In this document: positions 1-7,673 of the stretch, piece after piece
Layout: the number at the start of each line of letters is the position of its first letter
Numbering within the stretch: position 1 is the stretch's first letter
From: an uncultured Prevotellaceae bacterium
Lineage (GTDB): Bacteria > Bacteroidota > Bacteroidia > Bacteroidales > Bacteroidaceae
Direction of reading: 5' to 3'
DNA: 64,000 nucleotides
Assembly: GCA_900316985.1 (NCBI GenBank)
Contig: ONFE01000006.1
Location: 42,286 to 106,285, forward strand
Translations under genes and position numbers: made by a program
The notes under the pieces: generated by a model
The model's input: the letters and a program-made list of their open reading frames with translations, nothing else
Told to the model about the DNA's origin: nothing
Database searches by the model: none

Positions 1-74
1 TCAGTGTGGCTGCTGCATTCTCTGCATCGTCTGTCTGGCTGATAGTTCCGTCTTCTGCAACCGAAATATAAACG

Positions 75-1355
75 TTACTCTCTGTTGCCAGAGCCTGTAA
101 CTGTGTCTTCCTCGTCTTCGATAATCTCACCTAATGTAAGCGAGATGTCATCTATACGACCGTTGCTTGCGGATGTCATCATGAAAGTGATGTCAAGAGT
201 AGCAGTGTTAGTAGGAACAGTAATCTCGCGAGTGTAAAGTTTCTCATCAGTCTCATCTTTAACAGCATCAGCTATTACCACGCCCTCAACAGTTGTAGAA
301 ACACTCATTCCACCCTGATTGGTGTGATATGTCAGAATAAGTTTCGCAGCCTTGTTCTCGAGTGAGGCAAGACTTATGTTGCTTGCTGTAAAAGAACCAT
401 TGCTTTTGGCTACGAGCAGTTCAGGCGATGTACCACCGGCAGTGTTCTGTTCGTATATCTTTGTTGTGCTGTTGCCGTCACCATTTTCTTCAGAGTAGTT
501 GTAGTTCTTCTTTGATGGAACCTCATTCACATCATACTTACTCCAGTCTTCTGTCCAAGGCAGTGAGAGTGCTGCGGTAGAGAGATTTACAGTAATGTTA
601 TAAGAAGCCGTTGCCGACTTATAAATATCCGTTTTTGCAGCCGTAGCGATAATCGTTGCATTTCCTGCCGATATTATTTCCACTTCACCGGTGGTCTCAT
701 TTACACTTGCAACTTTTGGTGCGCTTGAAGAGTATGTTATGGCACCGTCGCCATCATACGACAATGTAGGAGGTGTGAAGTCATCACCCTCCGTCACGGT
801 AAACTCTGTCTCAGAGAAAGACATTGCAGGGGTGAGAAGCGTAGATGTGCTAGCAGAAACATATTCTACATAAATCTTGCTAATACCTGTCTTTCCGCTT
901 GCTTTATTATCCAATGTGAGAGAAGTCTTGTCGGTAGCAGTAGTAGTGAAGGTCTCTGTTTCTCCCTTAGCCACTTTTGCCGACGTTCCCGGTGTGGAAT
1001 AATCTGATGTCCAGTCGCCTCCCGGCTCATCAAAGTTGTAACTGTTAGTGAGGGTGAGTACCACCTTCGTGATGTAACCAGTTACATTCTCAGAAAGCGC
1101 AATTGTCAATGAGCCATTTTTATATATGCTCATCTCTCCTTTCTTAGCATAGCCCAAACCAGATGTGACAACGATGTCACCCTGACTGATGTTCATGTTG
1201 CCACCAGTACTACTTGTACCACCAGCGGTCACCGTGATATTGTCCCATGCGTTGCCGACAAGGTCGATAGTCTCGGTCTTGTCTTCTGCAAAAGATGTAC
1301 CGCACAGCATCACAAGCATGCCAAGAAGCATCATACGTAAATAATTGTACTTCAT
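75..1355 (-). CDS. Secreted Ig-like domain protein, 3' end probably frameshifted
   Basis: Unrecognised exported protein of 426 residues up to the first stop. Residues 1-23 form a Sec signal peptide (hydrophobic MMLLGMLVMLCG core, likely cleavage after SFA). About residues 175-255 resemble a bacterial Ig-like (Big_2-type) repeat with the pattern YSSSAPKVASVNETTGEVEI. The remainder is beta-rich with no catalytic motif that I can name. The frame ends abruptly in a short tail (TVTGSGNRE), whereas another minus-strand frame continues to the window edge with protein-like sequence (QLQALATESNVYISV and onward). A one-base indel near 85-120 is therefore likely and the true C-terminus lies outside the window. 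A -7-like box lies about 105 bp upstream. The overall design (signal peptide, Ig-like domain) matches the neighbouring gene at 3934-5400. Function unknown. Confidence 0.7.
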   Translation of the reverse strand: MKYNYLRMMLLGMLVMLCGTSFAEDKTETIDLVGNAWDNITVTAGGTSSTGGNMNISQGDIVVTSGLGYAKKGEMSIYKNGSLTIALSENVTGYITKVVLTLTNSYNFDEPGGDWTSDYSTPGTSAKVAKGETETFTTTATDKTSLTLDNKASGKTGISKIYVEYVSASTSTLLTPAMSFSETEFTVTEGDDFTPPTLSYDGDGAITYSSSAPKVASVNETTGEVEIISAGNATIIATAAKTDIYKSATASYNITVNLSTAALSLPWTEDWSKYDVNEVPSKKNYNYSEENGDGNSTTKIYEQNTAGGTSPELLVAKSNGSFTASNISLASLENKAAKLILTYHTNQGGMSVSTTVEGVVIADAVKDETDEKLYTREITVPTNTATLDITFMMTSASNGRIDDISLTLGEIIEDEEDTVTGSGNRE

Positions 1356-1460
1356 TTGCTTTAGGTTTTTAAGTTAAATATAAAATTAATAATGTATATA
1401 CCTTATTAAAATAGTAGATCAGATTGATTGTTTCTGTAACAATTATTGTAGTTCGCGGTG

Positions 1461-1468
1461 CAAAGATA
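1461..1468 (-). promoter_or_regulatory. Bacteroidetes -7 box (TATCTTTG)
   Basis: Reads TATCTTTG on the minus strand, matching the TAnnTTTG -7 consensus, about 105 bp upstream of the start of the secreted protein at 75-1355. No clear TTTG -33 element is seen at 19-21 bp, so this is a moderate prediction. Confidence 0.5.
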
Positions 1469-1559
1469 ATGATTTCTTTTGAATTGCTGTTATGTTTTTT
1501 GTTAATTTTCTGCTAAAACTGTTTTTTCATTAATCAATTGTCATTCAGCAATTTGTTAC

Positions 1560-1571
1560 GTAAACGTTTAC
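1560..1571. promoter_or_regulatory. 12-bp perfect palindrome, possible LacI-family operator
   Basis: GTAAACGTTTAC is a perfect palindrome 17 bp before the start codon at 1589. A second, AT-rich palindrome (AAAACGTTTT, 1577-1586) follows at once. The central AAACGTTT resembles LacI/GalR-family operators. Upstream, TTTG (1478-1481) and TAATTTTC (1503-1510) at 21 bp could be the promoter, which would place the palindrome in the 5' leader. A regulatory role is inferred. Confidence 0.35.
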
Positions 1572-1588
1572 ATAAAAAACGTTTTAAT

Positions 1589-2863
1589 ATGAAGAAAATT
1601 TTTACGCTTATTTCAATGGCATTGATGGCCATGGGTGTTAACGCTCAGACGGAATCGTATGCTGTTCCGGAAGAATTCACCCCGACATCAAACCAGGTGG
1701 TGGAGGCTACAGCTTCTGTAAAACTAGAATACGGAAATGATTCTGGATGGAAAAAATCAGGTAGGCCTGGTGAATCAGATCCGAAGTTTGAGGAATTCCC
1801 TTACTACGTAGTTGGTGCTGATAACCCTAAAAGTTCAGCCAACAAGAATTTTACTCCAGGAAATACAGCTACGCTTCCTGCTGTAGGTACTACCTATAGC
1901 TTTACTCCTTCTCAGGACGGTTCTTTGGAGGTTGCTGTAAAGCTTAATTCTGGCAAGAACTTTTATATTGCTGGCATTTCTGATGCCTATAACTATTCTG
2001 GTGATGCGGTGCTTACCAATACGGTTGGAGAAACAGTTGAACTTAGTGCTAGTTTCACGGTTTCTGCTAACTTCACAGGTTATGTTAAGTTCGATGTGAA
2101 GAAAGGCGAAACTTATGTAGTTTTCTGTTCTGGCTCAAAGCTTAGTTTCTTCGGTTTCAAGTTTACTCCAGGTGAGGTAGTCGAAGACACAGGTACACCC
2201 CACGATCCTCAGGCATGGGACTTCACCTCAACATTAAGCGATGCAGACAAGACTAACATTGCAGCCGATACAGATTGGAAGATTTCGAATATATACGTGA
2301 AAGATGCTGACGGTAACGATACTGAAGAATTGAAGACCCAGATGTACGAATATACCCAGAAGTTCCAAGGTGTTCCTGTAACTGCTAATGGACAGGAACT
2401 TGACCTTACAAAGGGCTTAAAATTCACGACTGGTGCCAGCAAGTTCCAGTATTATGACGGCGAGCGCCTTGCCCATGGCGGTAACGGCCACGGCCCTATT
2501 ATCCCAGACTGTGCTAAGGACGATGTGGTAAAGATCAGATTTAAAGTTTCCGATAGTGGCCGCGGCTTTGAAGTTGGAAATGCAGAAGTGACCGACGGTA
2601 ATCTGATTGCTGAAGAGAAGGGTACCTTTGAGGCTACGATGACCGTGAAGAAGAAGGGCGAAGTAACCTTAGCATCTGTCACTGGCGTCGACATCCTTGC
2701 TCTTGCTGTTAACACCGACCTTCCAGTGGCTACTGGCATTTCGGGTGTGAATAATATTTCTGTTGAAACTGAGGCTCCTGCCTATAACCTGGCTGGCCAG
2801 AAGGTTGGTAAGAACTTCAAGGGCATCATGATTCAGAATGGTAAGAAAGTCGTGATTAAATGA
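1589..2863 (+). CDS. Secreted protein with Prevotella-type C-terminal tail
   Basis: Hypothetical exported protein of 424 residues. I start it at ATG 1589 rather than at the upstream TTG (1538), because the signal peptide begins here: MKKIFTLISMALMAMGVNAQ with predicted cleavage after NAQ. The mature part is beta-rich with two similar-looking modules (about 25-190 and 205-385), probably carbohydrate-binding-like jelly rolls; no catalytic motif is seen. The last 30 residues carry the tail PAYNLAGQKVGKNFKG followed by a basic NGKKVVIK end, also present in the gene at 3934-5400. Such tails resemble C-terminal sorting or anchoring signals of Bacteroidetes secreted proteins. Its stop codon lies inside the first copy of a 52-bp tandem repeat. 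Confidence 0.75.
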   Translation: MKKIFTLISMALMAMGVNAQTESYAVPEEFTPTSNQVVEATASVKLEYGNDSGWKKSGRPGESDPKFEEFPYYVVGADNPKSSANKNFTPGNTATLPAVGTTYSFTPSQDGSLEVAVKLNSGKNFYIAGISDAYNYSGDAVLTNTVGETVELSASFTVSANFTGYVKFDVKKGETYVVFCSGSKLSFFGFKFTPGEVVEDTGTPHDPQAWDFTSTLSDADKTNIAADTDWKISNIYVKDADGNDTEELKTQMYEYTQKFQGVPVTANGQELDLTKGLKFTTGASKFQYYDGERLAHGGNGHGPIIPDCAKDDVVKIRFKVSDSGRGFEVGNAEVTDGNLIAEEKGTFEATMTVKKKGEVTLASVTGVDILALAVNTDLPVATGISGVNNISVETEAPAYNLAGQKVGKNFKGIMIQNGKKVVIK

Positions 2864-2960
2864 GCAAAGTGAAAACTTGTTTACACTTTCGAATGTGAAC
2901 GAGTTCGATAAATGAGCAAAGTGAAAACTTGTTTACACTTTCGAATGTGAACGAGTTCGA
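2857..2960. repeat. Perfect 52-bp tandem duplication spanning a stop codon
   Basis: Two identical 52-bp units (2857-2908 and 2909-2960) lie head to tail. Unit 1 includes the stop codon of the preceding gene. Each unit has two small inverted repeats: AAAGTG paired with CACTTT, and GAAC paired with GTTC across a 2-nt loop. The duplication therefore doubles a stem-loop region directly after the gene. Exact identity suggests a recent event or an assembly duplication. Confidence 0.9.
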
Positions 2961-3010
2961 ACGAAGTTCAATGGTGATGAAGTAACCATACCATAATAAT
3001 AGATAAAAAT

Positions 3011-3050
3011 CAGCCGCCTCCCATCATCGGGAAGCGGCTGTTTTTATTTT
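3011..3050 (+). terminator. Rho-independent terminator, possibly bidirectional
   Basis: CAGCCGC (3011-3017) pairs with GCGGCTG (3034-3040), extended by CCC/GGG pairs, and is followed by TTTTTATTTT. It lies between the convergent secreted-protein gene and the flavodoxin pseudogene. Confidence 0.85.
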
Positions 3051-3068
3051 CAGAAAGCAGACGAACGC

Positions 3069-3795
3069 TTATTCATAATCTACAAGGGTGAAGTAAGGAT
3101 CGGCATCGGCTTCCTTGGTCACGTAAATGGTCACGGGGCGCTTGCTGCCATCAGGTGAACTGTTCTCGGCCTTGAAACAGTATTCGGTACCTGCTTTCAC
3201 TTGGCGACTGCCAACGGTAAGGGCCTTGGCATTCAACATCTGGTAGCCTTTCACAGCCGTGTTGAACACTTCCTCGTCTGCCTTTTCCACGGCCTTCTGC
3301 TCAGAGAAGTCAGCCTTCACTTCCTTTTCGCCTTCCTTCATGCCCAGGCCGATGAGCCTTCAAGTCGGCCACACTCTGCTTGTAGCCGCCGCTGCCAAAG
3401 GTGCAGAAAGGCACAATGACCTTTCCCTTCAAGTCAGCCTGACTAAGCCATGATTTCATTGGCAGGGCATAAGTGCCGAACCAGATGGGATAGCCCACGA
3501 AAATGGTGTCATAGGCCGAGAGGTCAACATTGAGCGGAAGCATTTCGGGCAGTACACTGTCCTTCATCTCCTGCTGGCTGCGTTGAATAATCTGCTGGAA
3601 GTCGGTAGGGTAGGCATCCTTGGTTTGCAAGGCCACGATGTCAGCCCCTATTTTCTGCTGGATGCACTCAGCGGCTTTCTGGGTTGTGGCGGTGACTGAG
3701 TAATACACTACCAGCGATTTCTTCACTGGCTTCTCTTTCGCTGTGCAGGCGGCAAGCAAAAGGCCTGCGAGCACGATGGTCAGGATTTTCTTCAT
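3069..3795 (-). pseudogene. Flavodoxin-like lipoprotein, broken by a single-base frameshift
   Basis: The first part (start 3795) begins MKKILTIVLAGLLLAACTA, a lipoprotein signal with the Cys of LAAC as lipidation site. It continues as a flavodoxin: LVVYYSVTATTQKAAE is the FMN-phosphate loop, then YDTIFVGYPIWFGTYALPM and FCTFGSGGY follow as in the Flavodoxin_4 family. Near 3350-3360 the frame changes: in the first frame translation runs into AHRPGHEG, whereas a one-base shift gives IGLGMKEGEKEVKADF and carries on to a normal end (DPYFTLVDYE) at 3069. The extra base lies in the stretch encoding SVADLKA. The gene is either a recent pseudogene or carries a sequencing error. If intact, the product would be a membrane-anchored flavodoxin handling electrons outside the cytoplasmic membrane. 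Confidence 0.8.
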
Positions 3796-3838
3796 TGTCG
3801 TAATGGTTTGAATGGTTGAATTGATATAAAGTTGGGGA

Positions 3839-3869
3839 CAAAGATATGTAAAAATCCTGTACAATCAAA
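3839..3869 (-). promoter_or_regulatory. Promoter of the flavodoxin gene
   Basis: On the minus strand, TTTG (3866-3869), a 19-bp spacer and TATCTTTG (3839-3846) match the Bacteroidetes primary-sigma promoter exactly. The start codon is 43 bp downstream. Confidence 0.8.
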
Positions 3870-3879
3870 ACAATTCAAC

Positions 3880-3909
3880 AAAAATCCCCTCCTTTTTAGG
3901 GGAGGGGAT
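3880..3909 (-). terminator. Terminator of the 3934-5400 gene
   Basis: On the minus strand ATCCCCTCC pairs with GGAGGGGAT across an 8-nt loop and is followed by TTTTTG. It lies 25 bp after the stop of the secreted-protein gene. Confidence 0.8.
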
Positions 3910-3933
3910 GTTGTGAATCTGCAAATTCAAGTA

Positions 3934-5400
3934 TTACTTGACGATTTTTTTGCCATTCTGGATAACAATGCCCTTGAAGCTGTTGTTCACGCGCTGACCA
4001 GCCAGGTTGAAGGCGGGGGCGTTAGCGTTCTTCTCGGCCTCGATGGCGTTGACTGAGCTATCTGTAGCCTTGGTGATAGAAATGGGCTGGAACTGCACAT
4101 TATCCTTAAATACGCTGATTACACCCTCAATATCGTATTTTACGCCTTCCTCTGGATCAGGAATGGTAATTTTGAACTGGTTGTATCCGGCAATTTCGGA
4201 ATTAATCTTAAAGTTTCTTCCGTCTATGTCTCCATAGGTAACACCTTTCAGCACAACAACTTTGTTCATGTTCTCCTTTGTTACATCTGAAGTAGCTGCT
4301 TCGGGATAGGTCACTTCGGTAGTACCGTCTTTCTCGAGCGTGGTGGAAGGAACTACTTCGAACAAGTTGTTATAAACGCTTACCTTGCCTTCCCATCCAG
4401 CCTTGATGATGTCGCCCTTCTCTACACCTAAACCGCCTTTAAAAAGGAGGCTTGAGCCAGTGTCGTCCTTAATATAAACATAATTGCCATTAGCATAAAC
4501 AACGGTAACTTTTCCGTTGAATACGAACTCTGTCTTGTCCTCCAAAGCATTCATGGCTGCAATATTGGCAATACCGCTTGCTGCTTCTTTAACGATAATC
4601 TGATATTCTGCCTGTCCAGCATAATACTCATCGTTTTCTTCAGTATTGGCTCTGATTTTTGCGGTTCCGGCAGCCGTGGCTGTAATGGTAACAGCACCAG
4701 TAGCCTCGTCAACGGTGGCAATTTTTTCGTTGGTAGAAGAGTACTTCACTTCGGCGGTAGTGGCCTTTGTCAAAGTAGGTGCGGTGAAAGAAGACTCGCC
4801 CAAGATGATTTCCACTTGTTCAGCACTGAAACTCAGGTCAGCAGGTTTTTTAGTGACAATAGTGCTTGCATCAGCAAAGGTCACGGTAATGGTCTTGAAC
4901 TGGCATTGTCCTGCATTCATGGTAAGAGTGAGGCTATTAGCATTTCCGTTCCATTCCTTTACTGTAAGGTCACCTCCAGAGATATCTGGAGCGTTCCATG
5001 TATTTGTAGTGAAGACAATCTTTGAGAGGTTCTTGCCAGAAGGTGCTGTAATGGTCAGACTTCCATTGTTTTCTTTATCTTTATTACCATAGACACGGTA
5101 GTCGTATTTGGTCCCGTTGTTTCCTTTGGGACTCCACACTCGGCATGTGTTCTGACCGTCACCAGCGTTGGTAGCAGTGATGGTGACTCCGTTGATTGTG
5201 AAAGGACCTGTGGTTTCAAATGCCACACCGGCTTCTACAGATGCTTCAACAGTCGGAATGCTGGATTCAGGAATGCCCATAGCCTTTAGGCCATCCGAGG
5301 TTGTGAAATCAAATACGGCTTCATCTGCCATCACATTTCCAGCAAAGAGAGCCATGACTGTAAGCATGAATAGCTTAATAAATGAGTAATTTTGCTTCAT
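3934..5400 (-). CDS. Secreted Ig-like/OB-fold protein with C-terminal tail
   Basis: Hypothetical exported protein of 488 residues. Signal peptide 1-25 (core LFMLTVMALFAG, cleavage near VMA). About residues 25-185 form a beta-rich N-terminal module, followed by an Ig-like Big_2-type repeat at about 190-275 (YSSTNEKIATVDEATGAVTI). Residues around 278-400 look like an OB-fold of the DUF5689/nucleic-acid-binding-like type found in Bacteroidetes surface proteins (GKVTVVYANGNYVYIKDD, then KGDIIKAGWEGKV). The last 30 residues hold the APAFNLAGQRV...NGKKIVK tail. No catalytic residues are recognisable; an adhesin or polymer-binding role is a guess. The gene is monocistronic, with its own promoter and terminator. 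Confidence 0.75.
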   Translation of the reverse strand: MKQNYSFIKLFMLTVMALFAGNVMADEAVFDFTTSDGLKAMGIPESSIPTVEASVEAGVAFETTGPFTINGVTITATNAGDGQNTCRVWSPKGNNGTKYDYRVYGNKDKENNGSLTITAPSGKNLSKIVFTTNTWNAPDISGGDLTVKEWNGNANSLTLTMNAGQCQFKTITVTFADASTIVTKKPADLSFSAEQVEIILGESSFTAPTLTKATTAEVKYSSTNEKIATVDEATGAVTITATAAGTAKIRANTEENDEYYAGQAEYQIIVKEAASGIANIAAMNALEDKTEFVFNGKVTVVYANGNYVYIKDDTGSSLLFKGGLGVEKGDIIKAGWEGKVSVYNNLFEVVPSTTLEKDGTTEVTYPEAATSDVTKENMNKVVVLKGVTYGDIDGRNFKINSEIAGYNQFKITIPDPEEGVKYDIEGVISVFKDNVQFQPISITKATDSSVNAIEAEKNANAPAFNLAGQRVNNSFKGIVIQNGKKIVK

Positions 5401-5447
5401 AATACATTTGTTTTTTTAAGTTATACTTTATGTTTTTAATCTTGTTG

Positions 5448-5479
5448 CAAAGATATACATTTTATTTGAACCGTGCAAT
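5448..5479 (-). promoter_or_regulatory. Promoter of the 3934-5400 gene
   Basis: TATCTTTG on the minus strand (5448-5455) is a perfect -7 box. At 20 bp upstream ATTG (5476-5479) is a partial -33 element. The start codon is about 47 bp downstream. Confidence 0.6.
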
Positions 5480-5552
5480 TTATCGGGGAATATTTTTGCG
5501 GAAAGTTATTTGGGAAATGGGCGAGGGCGCTTATAGGATAATTTTTCCCCGT

Positions 5553-5652
5553 TTTTGCTATCACTGCTATCACTAGATTGGTAATGTGCTGAATATGTGT
5601 GAGTTGTACCGAAAATTTAGTGATAGCATAGGTGATAGCAGTGATAGCAAAA
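5553..5652 (+). repeat. Left TGATAGC inverted array of the VirE unit
   Basis: The left arm at 5553-5575 (TTTTGCTATCACTGCTATC then ACTA) has two TATCAC units. The right arm at 5618-5652 has three GTGATAGC units and ends in GCAAAA. The central spacer contains GTAATGTGCTGAAT and AGTTGT, which is clearly related to the spacer of the array at 63079-63180. The units look like iterons or operator repeats rather than a CRISPR: spacers between units are 1-4 bp. Confidence 0.85.
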
Positions 5653-5663
5653 CAGTGATTCTA

Positions 5664-5697
5664 CGTAAAAAAGCGCCTTTAAAAGCGCTTTTTTACG
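5664..5697 (-). terminator. Strong hairpin terminator at the end of the VirE gene
   Basis: CGTAAAAAAGCGC (5664-5676) and GCGCTTTTTTACG (5685-5697) are perfect 13-bp complements with an 8-nt loop. The stem overlaps the stop codon at 5679-5681. The A/T runs allow termination in both directions. Confidence 0.75.
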
Positions 5698-7502
5698 AGA
5701 TATTCCGTACCGTTAGAGCCCGTACGGCGCTGCCTGATGCCTTCTAGATTGGAGAGGAAGCGGCCGAACTGCGAGGTGTTTGTCACGTTGATGGCGCGAC
5801 CGGCCTTCGTCTTGAGCAGACTGAGGATGGTGCTGGCCTTCATGTACTCTCCGTCCTGTTCGTTCGCGGGCAGTTCGAAGTATTCCATGAAATATTCCTC
5901 GGTGGAGGAATGCCACTCAAATTGGCGGTTATTGTCCATGATGAGGCGCGTCTGCTCCTGGTCGAACCAGTAAGGCTCGTGGTTTTCGAGGGCCACTTGT
6001 GCTTGGGCATAGAGTTGCTCATAGTTGGGAGGGGTGCTCACGTCGATGGGACCTGTCAGTTCCACGCCGATGAAACGGCGGCTACCGGTGGGGTCGGTGA
6101 GTACGTCCGACATGTTTGCCGTGGCAATGAAGGATGCAAGCCGTGGGAAGTCCTCCACGTGGCGTCCGTAGGGTCGCTTGATTTTCACGGAGGCCAGTTG
6201 GATGATGTTCTTCAGGAAACCTTCCTGCACTTTGCGCGGAATGGCATTGAACTCGTCGAGGTTGATGAGCAGGAACTGGCTCATCTGCTGTAGCACCTGG
6301 CGTTTTTCCGAGAGGTCTATGTTTTCGTTGAAGCCCCATTGCAGTTCGCGGGGTAGGAGTGAGCGGCAGAAGGTGCTCTTGTTGTAGCCTTGACGGGAGA
6401 TGAGCAGCGGCGCCACGGAGTTGCCGTAGCGGCGGTTGAGGCCGCGCCATTGGGCCACCATGCCGAGGAACCAGGTGTAGAACCAGTCCTCCCAGTGGGG
6501 GTTGCGGGTAGGTACGGTGCGTGCCAGGGCGCGGATATGGTCGCGCCCGTCCCATTTGTCATGTACCTGCCAGAGGTATTCGTCGATGGGGTCGTAGCGT
6601 TTGATGTGGTTGGACCACACATAGCGGCGCACGTCGTTCTCGGTTACCTTGATGCCTTCGGTGCGGGCGTCGAAGGCGAAGGTGCAGATGGCGCTGGGGT
6701 CTGCGGGATGGAAGTCAAAGCGGTTGTGAGGGCGGTATTCGGTGTATCCCATCACGGTGTTGTAGCGGAACTCGTAACGGCTGCGCAGATGGTTTTCCAT
6801 CTTTTTTGTCACGATTGCCACCTCCTCGTCGGGCTTGAAGTCTTCGTGGGCAGTGGTGTCGTCTGCTGGCGTTGTCTCGGCGGTCTCGTCTGAGATGCGC
6901 AGGTTGCTGTCGATGATAAAAGGCGTGGCCTTGGCATTGTAGCAGGGCTCGGGATCCAAGGTCAGGCAGAATTGGCTGCGCAATGTTGCCTCCTGCGTCA
7001 CGAGCGTCTGCGAGAGCAGAGCGTTATAGACGGGAAATACCAGGGCGTAGGCCCGGCTGTAGAACTTGGCGGCTTCGTCTTCGGTCTGTGGCAACTGACC
7101 TTTGTCGTTGGCCGTGCGCACCATGATTTTCACGCTCCGCCCGCTGGCACCGGTGACGGCAGCGATGGTGGAGGGCAGGGCCATGGCCTTGGTCTTGATG
7201 CGCTTCACCTCGTTGGCGGAGTCCAGTTGGCGTGTTGTGAAGAGCAGGATGCCGTTGAATGTATTCATGCGAAGGTTGCCATTGGCATCGCGCTCCATCT
7301 CCATCGCCGGACAGATGTGCGGCAGTTCATGTCTGAGTGGACTGCTCTGGTTGTTGAATCGGCATATGCGGATGCGCTGGCGCAGATCTTCCACGCTGCT
7401 CGATTTCTTGTCTTTCTTCATGCGTTCCAGCATCTTCTCCAAATCCTTGTGGGAGAGATGCAGTTGGTTCTTCTTGTCGATACGTATAATACTTACTTTC
7501 AT
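5679..7502 (-). CDS. VirE/BT4734-type P-loop protein (primase-helicase-like)
   Basis: 607 residues, with the two-part architecture of Bacteroidales VirE-type proteins. About 60-200 is a BT4734-like N-terminal domain (TGASGRSVKIMVRT near 117-130, resembling the conserved SGxGxK strand of that family). About 280-560 is a VirE/DUF3874-type ATPase: Walker A GYNKST (372-377), Walker B LLINLDE (411-417), a sensor-like IATANMS (459-465) and an arginine-finger candidate GSRRF (473-477). The C-terminus (550-607) looks like a small winged helix (YMKASTILSLLKTK). Known relatives occur in phage-like or satellite-like islands and are thought to act on DNA, but their biochemistry is not established. The acidic pair expected at the end of the first strand of a primase-type N-domain is not evident (ILLFTTRQLD). 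It lies downstream of the DUF6078 gene, 171 bp apart, presumably one transcript. Confidence 0.8.
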   Translation of the reverse strand: MKVSIIRIDKKNQLHLSHKDLEKMLERMKKDKKSSSVEDLRQRIRICRFNNQSSPLRHELPHICPAMEMERDANGNLRMNTFNGILLFTTRQLDSANEVKRIKTKAMALPSTIAAVTGASGRSVKIMVRTANDKGQLPQTEDEAAKFYSRAYALVFPVYNALLSQTLVTQEATLRSQFCLTLDPEPCYNAKATPFIIDSNLRISDETAETTPADDTTAHEDFKPDEEVAIVTKKMENHLRSRYEFRYNTVMGYTEYRPHNRFDFHPADPSAICTFAFDARTEGIKVTENDVRRYVWSNHIKRYDPIDEYLWQVHDKWDGRDHIRALARTVPTRNPHWEDWFYTWFLGMVAQWRGLNRRYGNSVAPLLISRQGYNKSTFCRSLLPRELQWGFNENIDLSEKRQVLQQMSQFLLINLDEFNAIPRKVQEGFLKNIIQLASVKIKRPYGRHVEDFPRLASFIATANMSDVLTDPTGSRRFIGVELTGPIDVSTPPNYEQLYAQAQVALENHEPYWFDQEQTRLIMDNNRQFEWHSSTEEYFMEYFELPANEQDGEYMKASTILSLLKTKAGRAINVTNTSQFGRFLSNLEGIRQRRTGSNGTEYLVKKRF

Positions 7503-7605
7503 TTCTTTTTGTTTGAGGTTTGATGAATGAGTGCTTGCGTTTCTTTCGATGATGAAACGGGCGGCGGTTGATAGCTTGCTAAATTGCTGCGGCTGGCTTG
7601 CAGTC

Positions 7606-7671
7606 TTACTGCGAAGGCCTCGCAGTACTGCTGCGGATGAACCGCAGTACTGCTGTGAATGGTCTGCAGTG
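7606..7671. repeat. GCAGTACTGC palindrome cluster between the two unit genes
   Basis: Two perfect GCAGTACTGC palindromes (7622-7631 and 7644-7653) sit in a 66-bp block with further GCAG/CTGC elements. The block is about three-quarters identical to 63355-63420, where GCAGTAGTACTGC and GCAGTACTGC occur in the same order and orientation. It ends at the stop codon of the DUF6078 gene and falls in the 171-bp gap before the VirE gene. It could be a protein-binding site, a transcript hairpin or a recombination site. Confidence 0.75.
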
Positions 7672-7673
7672 GT

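Noticed and set aside
5553-5652. Possible CRISPR array
   Set aside because: The repeat unit is only 7-8 bp with 1-4 bp gaps and inverted arms; no cas genes or spacer-sized gaps. It is an iteron-like array.
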